Origin: Streptomyces angustmyceticus
GTDB lineage: Bacteria; Actinomycetota; Actinomycetes; Streptomycetales; Streptomycetaceae
Assembly (NCBI RefSeq): GCF_019933235.1
Contig: NZ_CP082945.1
Location: forward strand, 3,100,001 to 3,164,000
DNA length: 64,000 nucleotides
Direction of reading: 5' to 3'
The notes under the pieces were generated by a model. The model was not told the origin of the DNA, did no database searches, and worked only from the letters and a program-made list of their open reading frames with translations. Numbering within the stretch: the first letter of the stretch is position 1; each line of letters opens with the position of its first letter. Below, piece by piece: positions 15,188-23,120 of the stretch. Position numbers and translations under genes: made by a program.

Positions 15188-16365
15188 GCCGACACCTCCG
15201 GCTTGTCGCTCTTGTCAGACTTGTCGGCGTTGGTGGTGCGGGACAGGGCGGCCAGCTCCTCGCCGACCTTGCGCTGCTGCAGGCGCAGCCCGTAGCGGCG
15301 CACGATCTCGTAGGCGATGACGACGCAGAGCACGATGACGCCCTGGATGACGCCGACGATCTCCTGCGCGTAGCCCTCGAACTCCAGGCGGGAGCCGGTG
15401 CGGTCGAGGAACGCCCACAGCAGGGCGCCGAAGGCCATCCCGACGGGGTGGTTGCGGCCGAGCAGGGCGATGGCGATGCCGGTGAAGCCGATGCCGGCCG
15501 GGAAGTCCGTGCCGTACTGGAAGGACTCGCCGAGCAGGGTGGGCATGCCGACCAGGCCGGCCGCGGCGCCCGACAGCAGCATGCTGCTGACGACCATGCG
15601 CTTGACGCTGACGCCGCTGGCCTCGGCGGCCGACTCGGAGGCGCCCACGGCGCGCAGGTCGAAGCCGAAGCGGGTGCGGTTGATGCCGAACCAGTACAGC
15701 GCGCCCGCCAGCACCGCGATCACCACGAAGCCGTAGACCGGCTTGGGGTGGGTCGGGAAGGAGAAGAAGTGGCTGGATTCCGGGAGGAACTTGGTGTGCA
15801 GGAGGTTGCCGTCCTTGATGGCGAGGCGGCCGTCCTGCAGGAAGTAGCCGATGACCGAGGCGGCGATGGCGTTCAGCATGATCGTGGTGATCACTTCGCT
15901 GACGCCGCGGGTGGTCTTCAGCAGACCCGCGATGCCCGACCAGATCGCGCCCACCAGCATCGCGATGACGATGAGCAGGATGATCTGGATCGCGCCGGGG
16001 AGGGCGATGGCCCCGCCCACGGCCGCGGCCGCGAAGGCCGCCAGGCGGTACTGGCCGTCGACGCCGATGTTGAAGAGGTTCATGCGGAAGCCGATGGCGA
16101 CCGCCAGCGCCGAAAGGTAGTACGGCACCGCCTTGTTGATGATCCAGACCTGGCTGTCGCTGTAGTGGCCGTAGTCGGCCATGATCCCGTAGGCCCGGAA
16201 AGGGTTCTCGCCGGACGCGAGGAAGACCAGCGACGAGATCACTATCGCGGCGACGATGGCCAGGACGGGCGCGGCGATCGCGAGGATCACCTTGTCGCGG
16301 GTGGCGCTCCGGGCGATGGCGTCCACCGCGGGGTTCTTGGCGGGGCTCTTGGCGGAGGTGGTCAC
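15184..16365 (-). CDS. Nucleoside ABC transporter permease 1
   Basis: 393 residues with ~8-10 TM segments; BPD_transp_2 family. Characteristic stretches: KAVPYYLSALAVAIGFRMNL, FNIGVDGQYRLAAFAAAAVG and TTRGVSEVITTIMLNAIA, as in NupP/YufP/RnsC-type proteins. The C-terminal tail has a DKSDKSDK tandem. It overlaps genes on both sides by 4 bp, so the five-gene unit is tightly coupled. Confidence 0.92.
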   Translation of the reverse strand: MTTSAKSPAKNPAVDAIARSATRDKVILAIAAPVLAIVAAIVISSLVFLASGENPFRAYGIMADYGHYSDSQVWIINKAVPYYLSALAVAIGFRMNLFNIGVDGQYRLAAFAAAAVGGAIALPGAIQIILLIVIAMLVGAIWSGIAGLLKTTRGVSEVITTIMLNAIAASVIGYFLQDGRLAIKDGNLLHTKFLPESSHFFSFPTHPKPVYGFVVIAVLAGALYWFGINRTRFGFDLRAVGASESAAEASGVSVKRMVVSSMLLSGAAAGLVGMPTLLGESFQYGTDFPAGIGFTGIAIALLGRNHPVGMAFGALLWAFLDRTGSRLEFEGYAQEIVGVIQGVIVLCVVIAYEIVRRYGLRLQQRKVGEELAALSRTTNADKSDKSDKPEVSA

Positions 16366-18023
16366 TTCTGCTCACCGCCCTGCTCGCCGGCGCCGTTCGG
16401 CGCGGCCTTCTCGGGCGCACCCGTGCCGGGCGCACCGCCTTCCTGCGCGCCGTCCTCCGGCGCGGTGAGGTGGCCGCTGGCGGCACCGGTCATGGCGGAG
16501 CCCAACTCCTCCGGGGTGATGACGGCGGGGTCCGCGTCCGCGACCAGCCGGCCCCGGTACATCACCCGCAGGGTGTCGGACAGCCCGATCAGCTCGTCCA
16601 GGTCGGCAGAGATCAGCAGCACCGCCAGGCCCTCGCGGCGCGCCTCGCGGATCTGTTCCCAGATCTGCGCCTGCGCGCCGACGTCCACGCCGCGGGTGGG
16701 GTGGGCGGCGATCAGCAGCTTGGGCCGGTGGCTCATCTCGCGGCCGACGATCAGCTTCTGCTGGTTGCCGCCGGAGAGCGAGGACGCGGTGACCTCGATG
16801 CCGGGGGTGCGCACGTCGTACTCGGCGACGATGCGCTCGGTGTCCTTGCGGGCACCGGCCAGGTCGAGCAGCCTGCCCTTGCTGTTGGGCCGCTCGGTGA
16901 CGTGGCCCAGGATGCGGTTCTCCCACAGCGGGGCTTCCAGCAGCAGGCCGTGGCGGTGGCGGTCCTCGGGGATGTAGCCGACGCCGCCCTCGCGCCGGGC
17001 GCGGGTGGAGGCCCCGGACAGGTCGTCGCCGTCCAGGACGACGGTGCCGTGGTCGGGGGTGCGGGTGCCCATGACGGCCTCGACGAGCTCGGCCTGGCCG
17101 TTGCCCTCGACGCCGGCGACGCCCAGCACCTCGCCCTTGTGGATGGTGAAGGAGATGCCGTCCAGGACGGTGCGGACCACGCCGTCGGAGTCGGTCGCGG
17201 ACAGGTGGAGATCGCGCACGCGCAGCATCTCCTCGTCCGTGACGGTGGACTCGCGGGTCTCCGGCGAGGGCAGTTCGCTGCCGACCATCAGCTCGGCGAG
17301 CTGCTTGGGCGTGGTCGCGGACGGCTCGACGGACGCCACGGTCGTCCCGCGGCGGATGACGGTGATGTCGTCGGCGACCGAGAGCACCTCGCCCAGCTTG
17401 TGCGAGATGAAGATGACGGTCAGGCCCTCGGACTTGAGCTCGCGCAGGTTGTCGAAGAGCGCGTCGACCTCCTGCGGGACCAGGACGGCGGTCGGCTCGT
17501 CGAGGATCAGGGTGCGGGCGCCGCGGTAGAGGACCTTGAGGATCTCCACCCGCTGGCGGTCGGCGACGCCGAGGTCCTCGACGAGGACGTCGGGCCGGAT
17601 GTTCAGGCCGTACGCGTCGGAGAGTTCCTTGATCTTCGCGCGGGCGCCGGCACCGATGCCGTGCAGCTTCTCCGCGCCGAGGACGGTGTTCTCCAGGACG
17701 GTGAGGTTGTCGGCCAGCATGAAGTGCTGGTGGACCATGCCGATGCCGCGGGCGATGGCGTCGCCCGGGGTGTGCAGGGCGACCTGCTCGCCGTCGAGCG
17801 CGATGGTGCCCTCGTCCGGCTTCTGCATGCCGTAGAGGATCTTCATCAGGGTGGACTTGCCGGCACCGTTCTCGCCGCAGAGGGCGTGGACGGTACCGCG
17901 GCGCACGGTGAGGTGGATGTCGTGGTTGGCCACGACGCCGGGGAACCTTTTGGTGATTCCGCGGAGTTCTACAGCGGGGGCGTCCGGGACGGCCGGGCCA
18001 CTGCGCGTGGATGCTGCGTTGAT
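16362..18023 (-). CDS. Nucleoside ABC transporter ATPase (duplicated), probable non-canonical ATC start
   Basis: Two ABC domains in one chain of ~550 residues (NupO/YufO type). Domain 1: Walker A GENGAGKST, Walker B LILDEPTA, H-loop ISHK. Domain 2: degenerate Walker A GVEGNGQAEL, signature SGGNQQK, ending with a Pro/Gly/Ala-rich tail. The first ATG/GTG in frame is the GTG at 17933, inside the conserved opening VELRGITKRFPGVVAN, so translation must start earlier. The only candidate with an RBS is ATC at 18021-18023, with GAGGGGAG 6 nt upstream. In the first domain the usual LSGGQ region is GVADRQRVEI. Confidence 0.88.
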   Translation of the reverse strand: MNAASTRSGPAVPDAPAVELRGITKRFPGVVANHDIHLTVRRGTVHALCGENGAGKSTLMKILYGMQKPDEGTIALDGEQVALHTPGDAIARGIGMVHQHFMLADNLTVLENTVLGAEKLHGIGAGARAKIKELSDAYGLNIRPDVLVEDLGVADRQRVEILKVLYRGARTLILDEPTAVLVPQEVDALFDNLRELKSEGLTVIFISHKLGEVLSVADDITVIRRGTTVASVEPSATTPKQLAELMVGSELPSPETRESTVTDEEMLRVRDLHLSATDSDGVVRTVLDGISFTIHKGEVLGVAGVEGNGQAELVEAVMGTRTPDHGTVVLDGDDLSGASTRARREGGVGYIPEDRHRHGLLLEAPLWENRILGHVTERPNSKGRLLDLAGARKDTERIVAEYDVRTPGIEVTASSLSGGNQQKLIVGREMSHRPKLLIAAHPTRGVDVGAQAQIWEQIREARREGLAVLLISADLDELIGLSDTLRVMYRGRLVADADPAVITPEELGSAMTGAASGHLTAPEDGAQEGGAPGTGAPEKAAPNGAGEQGGEQK

Positions 18024-18110
18024 GGCGCACTCCCCTCGGGGATGACGGTGCGGAAAGGACGAAGAGCGGGAAAGCGGGACCGGAAGGTCACAGGGGGACG
18101 CGGGGACCGC

Positions 18111-18138
18111 CCCCGGGGCCGTCGCTGCGGCTCCGGGG
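18111..18138 (-). terminator. Attenuator-like hairpin between the BMP gene and the ATPase gene
   Basis: CCCCGGGGCC (18111-18120) pairs with GGCTCCGGGG (18129-18138), one mismatch, 8-nt loop, no T-tract. Partial termination here would make more binding protein than transporter, the usual stoichiometry of ABC importers. At the gene end the BMP stop lies in an 11-bp direct duplication AGACGCCGTAG. Confidence 0.5.
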
Positions 18139-18168
18139 TGGATCGTCGTCCCTGGCTACGGCGTCTGA

Positions 18169-19200
18169 CTACGGCGTCTCCTTGACCTTCACCTTGCCCT
18201 CGATGATCTTCTTCCGGGCCGCGTCGATCTGCGGCTGGATGTCCTTGATGAAGCCGCCCGAGGTGGCGAGCGAGACGCCCTTGCGCTTGAGGTCGTAGGC
18301 GTGGATGCCGGTCAGCGGCTTGTGGTCCTCGTAGCTCTTGATCAGGTCGAAGACGGCCACATCGACGTTCTTCACGACCGAGGTCAGGATGTGGTCCTTG
18401 TACTTCGCCAGGCCGGGCTGCTGGTACTGGTCGGAGTCGACACCGATCGCCCAAACGCCCTTGTGCCTGCTGACCTCCTCGATCGAGCCGGCGCCCGACT
18501 GCCCGGCCGCCGTGTAGATCACGTCGATTCCGCTGTCGGTCATGCCCGCGGCCTTGGCCTTGGCGGCGGCCGGGTCGTTGAAGCCCTTGTCGTTGTTCGG
18601 GTAGAGGTACTGCGAGACGACCTTGGCCTTCGGGTCGGTGTCGCGTACGCCCTGCTCGAAGCCGGCCTGGAACTTCTGGATCAGCGCGTTGTTCACACCA
18701 CCGATGAAGCCCACCTTGTGGGTCTTGCTCTTCAGCGCCGCGGCGACGCCCGCCAGGTAGGAGCCCTCGTGCTCGGCGAAGACCATGGCGTCGACGTTCT
18801 TGCCCTGCGGCACGGCGTCCACGACACCGAAGCTGGTGTCGGGGAAGTCCTTGGCGACGTTCTGCACGGACTGGCTGTAGGCGAAGCCGACGCCGATGAC
18901 CGGGTTGTATCCGGCCTCGGCGAAGGACGACAGCCGCTGCTCGCGGTCCGCCTCGGTCTCGCCGTTCTTGGCGGTGAGCATCTTGACCTTGACGCCCAGC
19001 TTCTCCCGGGCGTTCTCGGTGCCGCGGGCGGCCGCCTCGTTGAACGAGTGGTCGTCCCGCCCGCCGATGTCGAAGGCCAGTCCGACGCCCGCGTGCTTGG
19101 CGCGATTGGCCTCGGCGAAGCTCTGTCCGCACGCGGTGGCGGTGAACGCGAGACAGCTGGTGGCGGTAGCCGCGGCGGCAATCCTGATGACCCGACGCAC
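18169..19200 (-). CDS. BMP-family nucleoside-binding lipoprotein
   Basis: 343 residues from the GTG at 19200 with a GAAGGGA RBS. Signal peptide with lipobox TATAC near residues 20-24; mature protein of the BMP/Med/PnrA fold: AFDIGGRDDHSFNEAAARG, VGFIGGVNNALIQKFQAGFE, and DVIYTAAGQSGAGSIEE, the usual nucleoside-pocket stretches. It captures nucleosides outside the membrane for the transporter encoded by the next three genes. A 14-bp motif shared with add and deoA lies 52-65 bp upstream, linking uptake with salvage. Confidence 0.93.
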   Translation of the reverse strand: MRRVIRIAAAATATSCLAFTATACGQSFAEANRAKHAGVGLAFDIGGRDDHSFNEAAARGTENAREKLGVKVKMLTAKNGETEADREQRLSSFAEAGYNPVIGVGFAYSQSVQNVAKDFPDTSFGVVDAVPQGKNVDAMVFAEHEGSYLAGVAAALKSKTHKVGFIGGVNNALIQKFQAGFEQGVRDTDPKAKVVSQYLYPNNDKGFNDPAAAKAKAAGMTDSGIDVIYTAAGQSGAGSIEEVSRHKGVWAIGVDSDQYQQPGLAKYKDHILTSVVKNVDVAVFDLIKSYEDHKPLTGIHAYDLKRKGVSLATSGGFIKDIQPQIDAARKKIIEGKVKVKETP

Positions 19201-19251
19201 GGGGCCTTCCCTTCGCTCTAAGCGCCCCCTTTGGCGCTGGCTTGTGGGAGA

Positions 19252-19265
19252 TTAACGCGCGTAGA
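19252..19265. promoter_or_regulatory. Candidate nucleoside-regulon operator upstream of the BMP gene
   Basis: Plus-strand TTAACGCGCGTAGA, i.e. TCTACGCGCGTTAA on the coding strand. It shares TCTACGCGCGT with the add site; the second arm is degenerate. The remaining 19266-19461 holds no gene. Confidence 0.6.
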
Positions 19266-19461
19266 CCTGGCGCAAAACCCTCCACTGCGCGGACGTTATC
19301 GATTCGAGGCGTAGGGCACATGGGGGAAACATGGCCGGGCGAATTGCGAAGCCCGTCCCGGCTGGCTGCCGAAACGGGCCTATATGCGTTCTTTACGGGC
19401 ATCGCCCGCTATATGAATTCGGTCTTCAGTGGCCTGCGGGGAGCCGCGCGGCCCCCGGAGT

Positions 19462-20757
19462 TCAGTCCGCCAGGTCCCCGTCCAGCAGCGCGCACGCCGT
19501 GAAGAGTTCCGCGCCCACCTTGATGGCCTGTTCGTCGACGTCGAAGTCGCCGCGGTGCAGGTCGCGGCGGGTGGGGTCGGCGGGCGGGTGGACGCCGAGG
19601 CGGGCCATGGCGCCGGGGACGTGTTCGAGGTACCAGGAGAAGTCCTCGCCGCCGAGGGACTGGTCGGTGTCCTCGACGGCGCCCTCACCGCGGCGGGCGG
19701 CCATCGCGGAGTGCAGGAGCTGGACGGTGACCGGCTCGTTGACCACCGGCGGCACCCCGCGGACGTAGGTGATCTGCGGCTTCGCGCCGTGCAGTGCGGC
19801 CACCTCGTCGATCGCCGCGTGCACCAGGTCGGGGGCCTTGCGCCAGGCGTCGAGGTCGAGGCAGCGGACCGTGCCGGAGAGTTCGGCGTGCTGCGGGATC
19901 ACGTTGCAGGCGTGGCCGGAGGCCAGCCGGCCCCAGGTGACGGCGAGGCCGGCGCGGGCGTCGACCCGGCGGGACAGCAGCGCCGGGACGTCCACGGCGA
20001 CCCGGGAGGCAGCGGTGACCATGTCGGTGGTCAGGTGCGGGCGGGCGGTGTGGCCGCCGGGGCCGTCCAGTTCGACCTCCAGGCGGTCGCAGGCGGAGGT
20101 GATCGGGCCGGTGCGGAGCCCGATCCGGCCGGCGTCGACGCGCGGATCGCAGTGGACGGCGAGGATACGGCCGACGCCCTCCAGCACGCCGGACGCGATC
20201 GCGTCGGAGGCGCCGCCGGGCAGCACCTCCTCGGCGGGCTGGAAGATCAGGCGGACCGGGCGCGGCAGGGCGCCGGCGCGGGCGAGTTCCGCCAGGACCA
20301 GTCCGGCGCCGAGGACGACGGCGGTGTGCACGTCGTGGCCGCAGGCGTGGGCGCGGCCGGGGACCGTCGAGGCGTAGTCGACGGTCTTGGTGTCCGGGAT
20401 GGGCAGGGCGTCGATGTCCGCGCGCAGGGCCAGCAGGGGGCGGTCGGGGTCCGCGGCGAGCGCCTGTCCGTCGGCCGTCGCGTCCGGGGTGCCGATGTCA
20501 CAGACCAGGCCGGTGCCGACGGCCAGTACCCGGGGCCGCAGGCCGGCCCTCTCCAGCCGTTCCTTGAGCGCCGCGGTGGTGCGGAACTCCTGGTTGCCGA
20601 GCTCGGGATGCATGTGCAAGTCGCGGCGGAAGCGGCCGAGTTCGGCGCGCAGCGCCTCGGGGAGCGCGCCGGGGAGCTGGTCCCCGGCGGGAGTACGGGC
20701 GGTGCCGGCATCGCGGGAGATCGAGTGGTTCACCCCTGGAAGGTTAGGGCCCTCCAT
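19462..20757 (-). CDS. M20-family amidohydrolase / peptidase
   Basis: 431 residues. Metal-dependent hydrolase of the M20D (AbgB/HipO/IAA-amino-acid hydrolase) type. Visible: LHMHPELGNQEFRTTAAL, ALRADIDALPI, metal motif HACGHDVHTAVVLGAG, FQPAEEVLPGGASDAI with the catalytic Glu pair, and the dimerisation-domain stretch GGHTARPHLTTD. It likely removes an acyl group from an amino acid or nucleoside-like amide; substrate unknown. The ATG at 20757 is used; a GTG at 20733 is an alternative. It stands between the nucleoside operon and the polymer locus with no clear link to either. Confidence 0.85.
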   Translation of the reverse strand: MEGPNLPGVNHSISRDAGTARTPAGDQLPGALPEALRAELGRFRRDLHMHPELGNQEFRTTAALKERLERAGLRPRVLAVGTGLVCDIGTPDATADGQALAADPDRPLLALRADIDALPIPDTKTVDYASTVPGRAHACGHDVHTAVVLGAGLVLAELARAGALPRPVRLIFQPAEEVLPGGASDAIASGVLEGVGRILAVHCDPRVDAGRIGLRTGPITSACDRLEVELDGPGGHTARPHLTTDMVTAASRVAVDVPALLSRRVDARAGLAVTWGRLASGHACNVIPQHAELSGTVRCLDLDAWRKAPDLVHAAIDEVAALHGAKPQITYVRGVPPVVNEPVTVQLLHSAMAARRGEGAVEDTDQSLGGEDFSWYLEHVPGAMARLGVHPPADPTRRDLHRGDFDVDEQAIKVGAELFTACALLDGDLAD

Positions 20758-20873
20758 GGGGCAACTGTCCCTCGATCAACAAAAGTTCAGCCCGTTAGGG
20801 GAAGGAAATCTAGGCCGCTCGGCGCATGGACGGCTGAGGCGACGGGTATGCACTAGGGCTTCCCGCGCACCCG

Positions 20874-22088
20874 TCACCCGGTGGCCATCCGCTGGGTGAA
20901 CGGCAGTCGCTGCACGTCACGGGCGGTGCCGGTGACTCCGTCGAGGAAGCCCTGGGCGCGCGGTGAGGCGTGGGCCGTCAGCCACTCCGGGTCGATGTCG
21001 CAGACCGCGACCTTGACCTCGGTGCCCAGCAGGGCGAGCGGCAGGGTGTGCACGACGGTGGAGGGGAAGCTGACGATCAGCCGCCCGATCGGGCCGCGCC
21101 TGGCGATCAGCTCCAGCGGCAGGTCGGGGCGGACGATCTCCAGCCCGGTCTCCGCCACCAGCCGGCGCAGCTTGTCGGCGCTCTCCTTGCGGTGCGCGAA
21201 GTAGCGGGTGGCGCCGTGCGTACGGGCCAGCGCGCCCACCGCCGCCAGGTAGCGGTCCTCGTCCACGACCCCGGTCTCCACCAGCGAGGTGCCGACGATG
21301 TCGGCGGCGCGGGTGAGCCGGGGCGGGCCGAAGCGGCCGCGGGTCCAGGCGAACTCGTTGGCGGTGACCTCGACGCCCGGCGGCGCCTCGACGGGCATCG
21401 AGCTGAACAGGCCGACGCTGCGCCGGCCGCCCTCGGGCTGCGGGGTGAGCCGGCGGCGGGCGGTGGCGGAGAACGGCGCGAAGACCAGGTCCCGGGCGCC
21501 GCGCCCGCTGCCGTTGCGGTGCCAGCGCACCAGGCGTTCGCCGCGGGCGAGTTGGGAGATGAACTCCATGGTGGCGGTGCCGTCGTCGACCACGACCAGG
21601 TCGCGCGCCCGGGTGAGGGTCAGCAGCAGCTGGACGTAGCGGGAGAACGGGTCGCCGATCACGATGCGGCGGGCGCGGCGCAGCAGCGGGGTGAGCCCGC
21701 CGATGGTGCGCATCGGCGCGGTGGGGCCGCCGCGGGCCTCTTCCCAGCGCACCGTGTGGCCTTCGTCGCGGGCGAGTTCGGCCATCCGGCGCAGCTGTCC
21801 GCGGGTCATCGGGTCGTGCGGGGAGAGCACGACGACGGTGAGCGAGGTGGCCTGTGCCGTGTGCGCCCATTCCAGGACGTTCAGCAGCTGCACCGGGCTC
21901 TCGACGAACGCGAGGGTGCCGGTGCCCCGGGCGGGGGCGTCCGGTCCGGCGCCGGTCCGTGCGGTCCGGGGCCGCTGCCGTGGCACCCCCAGGAGACGAC
22001 GGGCGGGAGAACCCGTCGTCTCCTGGGGCGGGGCCCCGGCGCCAGGTGTGACGGACCCGGCGCGGGCCCCTTCGGGTGAGCTCACCAT
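20874..22088 (-). CDS. Putative sialyltransferase-like glycosyltransferase
   Basis: About 404 residues. The conserved part starts near residue 57 (GTLAFVESPVQLLNVLEWAH) and contains VVVDDGTATMEF (D-D-G), YFAHRKESADKLRRL and LIVSFPSTVVHTLPLALLG, resembling the D/E-D/E-G and Ser/Thr motifs of bacterial sialyl- and polysialyltransferases. It would transfer nonulosonic acid from its CMP form. ATG 22088 or the adjacent GTG 22085 (GGGAG at 5 nt) are likely starts. The first 34 codons contain a perfect 17-bp inverted repeat, and a GTG at 21986 just after it could be an alternative start. Confidence 0.65.
   Translation of the reverse strand: MVSSPEGARAGSVTPGAGAPPQETTGSPARRLLGVPRQRPRTARTGAGPDAPARGTGTLAFVESPVQLLNVLEWAHTAQATSLTVVVLSPHDPMTRGQLRRMAELARDEGHTVRWEEARGGPTAPMRTIGGLTPLLRRARRIVIGDPFSRYVQLLLTLTRARDLVVVDDGTATMEFISQLARGERLVRWHRNGSGRGARDLVFAPFSATARRRLTPQPEGGRRSVGLFSSMPVEAPPGVEVTANEFAWTRGRFGPPRLTRAADIVGTSLVETGVVDEDRYLAAVGALARTHGATRYFAHRKESADKLRRLVAETGLEIVRPDLPLELIARRGPIGRLIVSFPSTVVHTLPLALLGTEVKVAVCDIDPEWLTAHASPRAQGFLDGVTGTARDVQRLPFTQRMATG
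21987..22028. repeat. Perfect 17-bp inverted repeat within or just before the glycosyltransferase gene
   Basis: CCCCAGGAGACGACGGG (21987-22003) is exactly complementary to 22012-22028, with an 8-nt loop. As RNA it makes a very stable hairpin. It lies directly next to an alternative GTG start (21986) on the minus strand. Confidence 0.85.
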
Positions 22089-22116
22089 CGCTCCCGTCGG
22101 TCGGGCGGCCCGGCCG

Positions 22117-23052
22117 TCAGACCGCCGCCGGCTCGGCGCCGGCCTCGGCCTCGGCCTCGGCCACCACGCCGGCGACCCGGCGCAGCTTCTTCATCGGGCC
22201 GAGCTCGCTCTCGTAGACCTTCTTGACGCCGTCACCGAGGGACTCCTCGATGGTGCGGATGTCGCGGACCAGGCGGGACAGGCCGCCGGGCTCGACGGAG
22301 GCGGCCTGGTCGGAGCCCCACATCGCGCGGTCGAGGGTGATGTGGCGCTCGACGAAGGTGGCGCCGAGGGCGACCGCGGCGAGGGTGGTCTGCAGGCCGG
22401 TCTCGTGGCCGCTGTAGCCGATCGGGACGTTGGGGTACTCCTCCTGCAGGGTGTTGATCATGCGCAGGTTGAGCTCCTCGGCCTTGGCCGGGTAGGTGCT
22501 GGTGGCGTGGCAGAGCAGGATGTTCTCGCTGCCCAGGACCTCGACGGCGTGCCGGATCTGCTTGGGGGTGGACATGCCCGTCGAGAGGATGACGGTGCGG
22601 CCGGTGGCGCGCATGGCGCGCAGCAGGTCGTCGTCGGTGAGCGAGGCGGAGGCGACCTTGTAGCAGGGCACGTCGAACTTCTCCAGGAAGGCGACGGACT
22701 CGACGTCCCACGGGGAGGCGAACCAGGCGATGCCGCGCTTCTTGCAGTACTCGTCGATGGCGCGGTAGCCGTCCTCGTCGAACTCCACGCGGTGGCGGTA
22801 GTCGATGTAGGTCATCCGGCCCCAGGGGGTGTCGCGCTCGATGTCCCACTGGTCGCGCGGGGTGCAGATCTCCGGGGTCCGCTTCTGGAACTTGACGGCG
22901 TCGCAGCCGGCGTCGGCGGCGGCGTCGATCAGCGCGAAGGCGTTCTCCAGGTCGCCGTTGTGGTTGATGCCGATCTCGCCGGTGACGTAGACGGGGCGGC
23001 CGGGGCCGGCCTCGCGGGAGCCGAGGGTGCGGAGACGGGAGTTGCTGCTCAT
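22117..23052 (-). CDS. NeuB-like nonulosonic acid synthase (probable Kdn synthase)
   Basis: 311 residues. Condenses phosphoenolpyruvate with a hexose (mannose-6-phosphate for Kdn, ManNAc-type for sialic acid). NeuB barrel motifs: YVTGEIGINHNGDLENAFAL, AGCDAVKFQKRTPEICT, FASPWDVESVAFLEK, KVASASLTDDDLLR, ILSTGMSTPKQI, HATSTYPAKAEELNL and GYSGHETG. The C-terminal SAF antifreeze-like domain of classical NeuB is absent; instead there is a short Ala/Glu repeat tail. RBS GAAGGA 8 nt before the ATG. In Streptomyces this locus has been linked to Kdn-containing teichulosonic acid of the cell wall, which I take as the likely product. Confidence 0.85.
   Translation of the reverse strand: MSSNSRLRTLGSREAGPGRPVYVTGEIGINHNGDLENAFALIDAAADAGCDAVKFQKRTPEICTPRDQWDIERDTPWGRMTYIDYRHRVEFDEDGYRAIDEYCKKRGIAWFASPWDVESVAFLEKFDVPCYKVASASLTDDDLLRAMRATGRTVILSTGMSTPKQIRHAVEVLGSENILLCHATSTYPAKAEELNLRMINTLQEEYPNVPIGYSGHETGLQTTLAAVALGATFVERHITLDRAMWGSDQAASVEPGGLSRLVRDIRTIEESLGDGVKKVYESELGPMKKLRRVAGVVAEAEAEAGAEPAAV
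22141..22162. repeat. In-frame hexanucleotide repeat in the synthase tail
   Basis: Three copies of GGCCTC plus GGCC. On the coding strand they make the AEAEAEAGAE tail; unit gain or loss would not shift the frame. Confidence 0.7.
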
Positions 23053-23120
23053 GGGGAGATTCCTTCGTGTCGATCAGGGGGTGTGCGGGTGGATCTGGGG
23101 TGTGCGGGGGTCGGTGCGGG

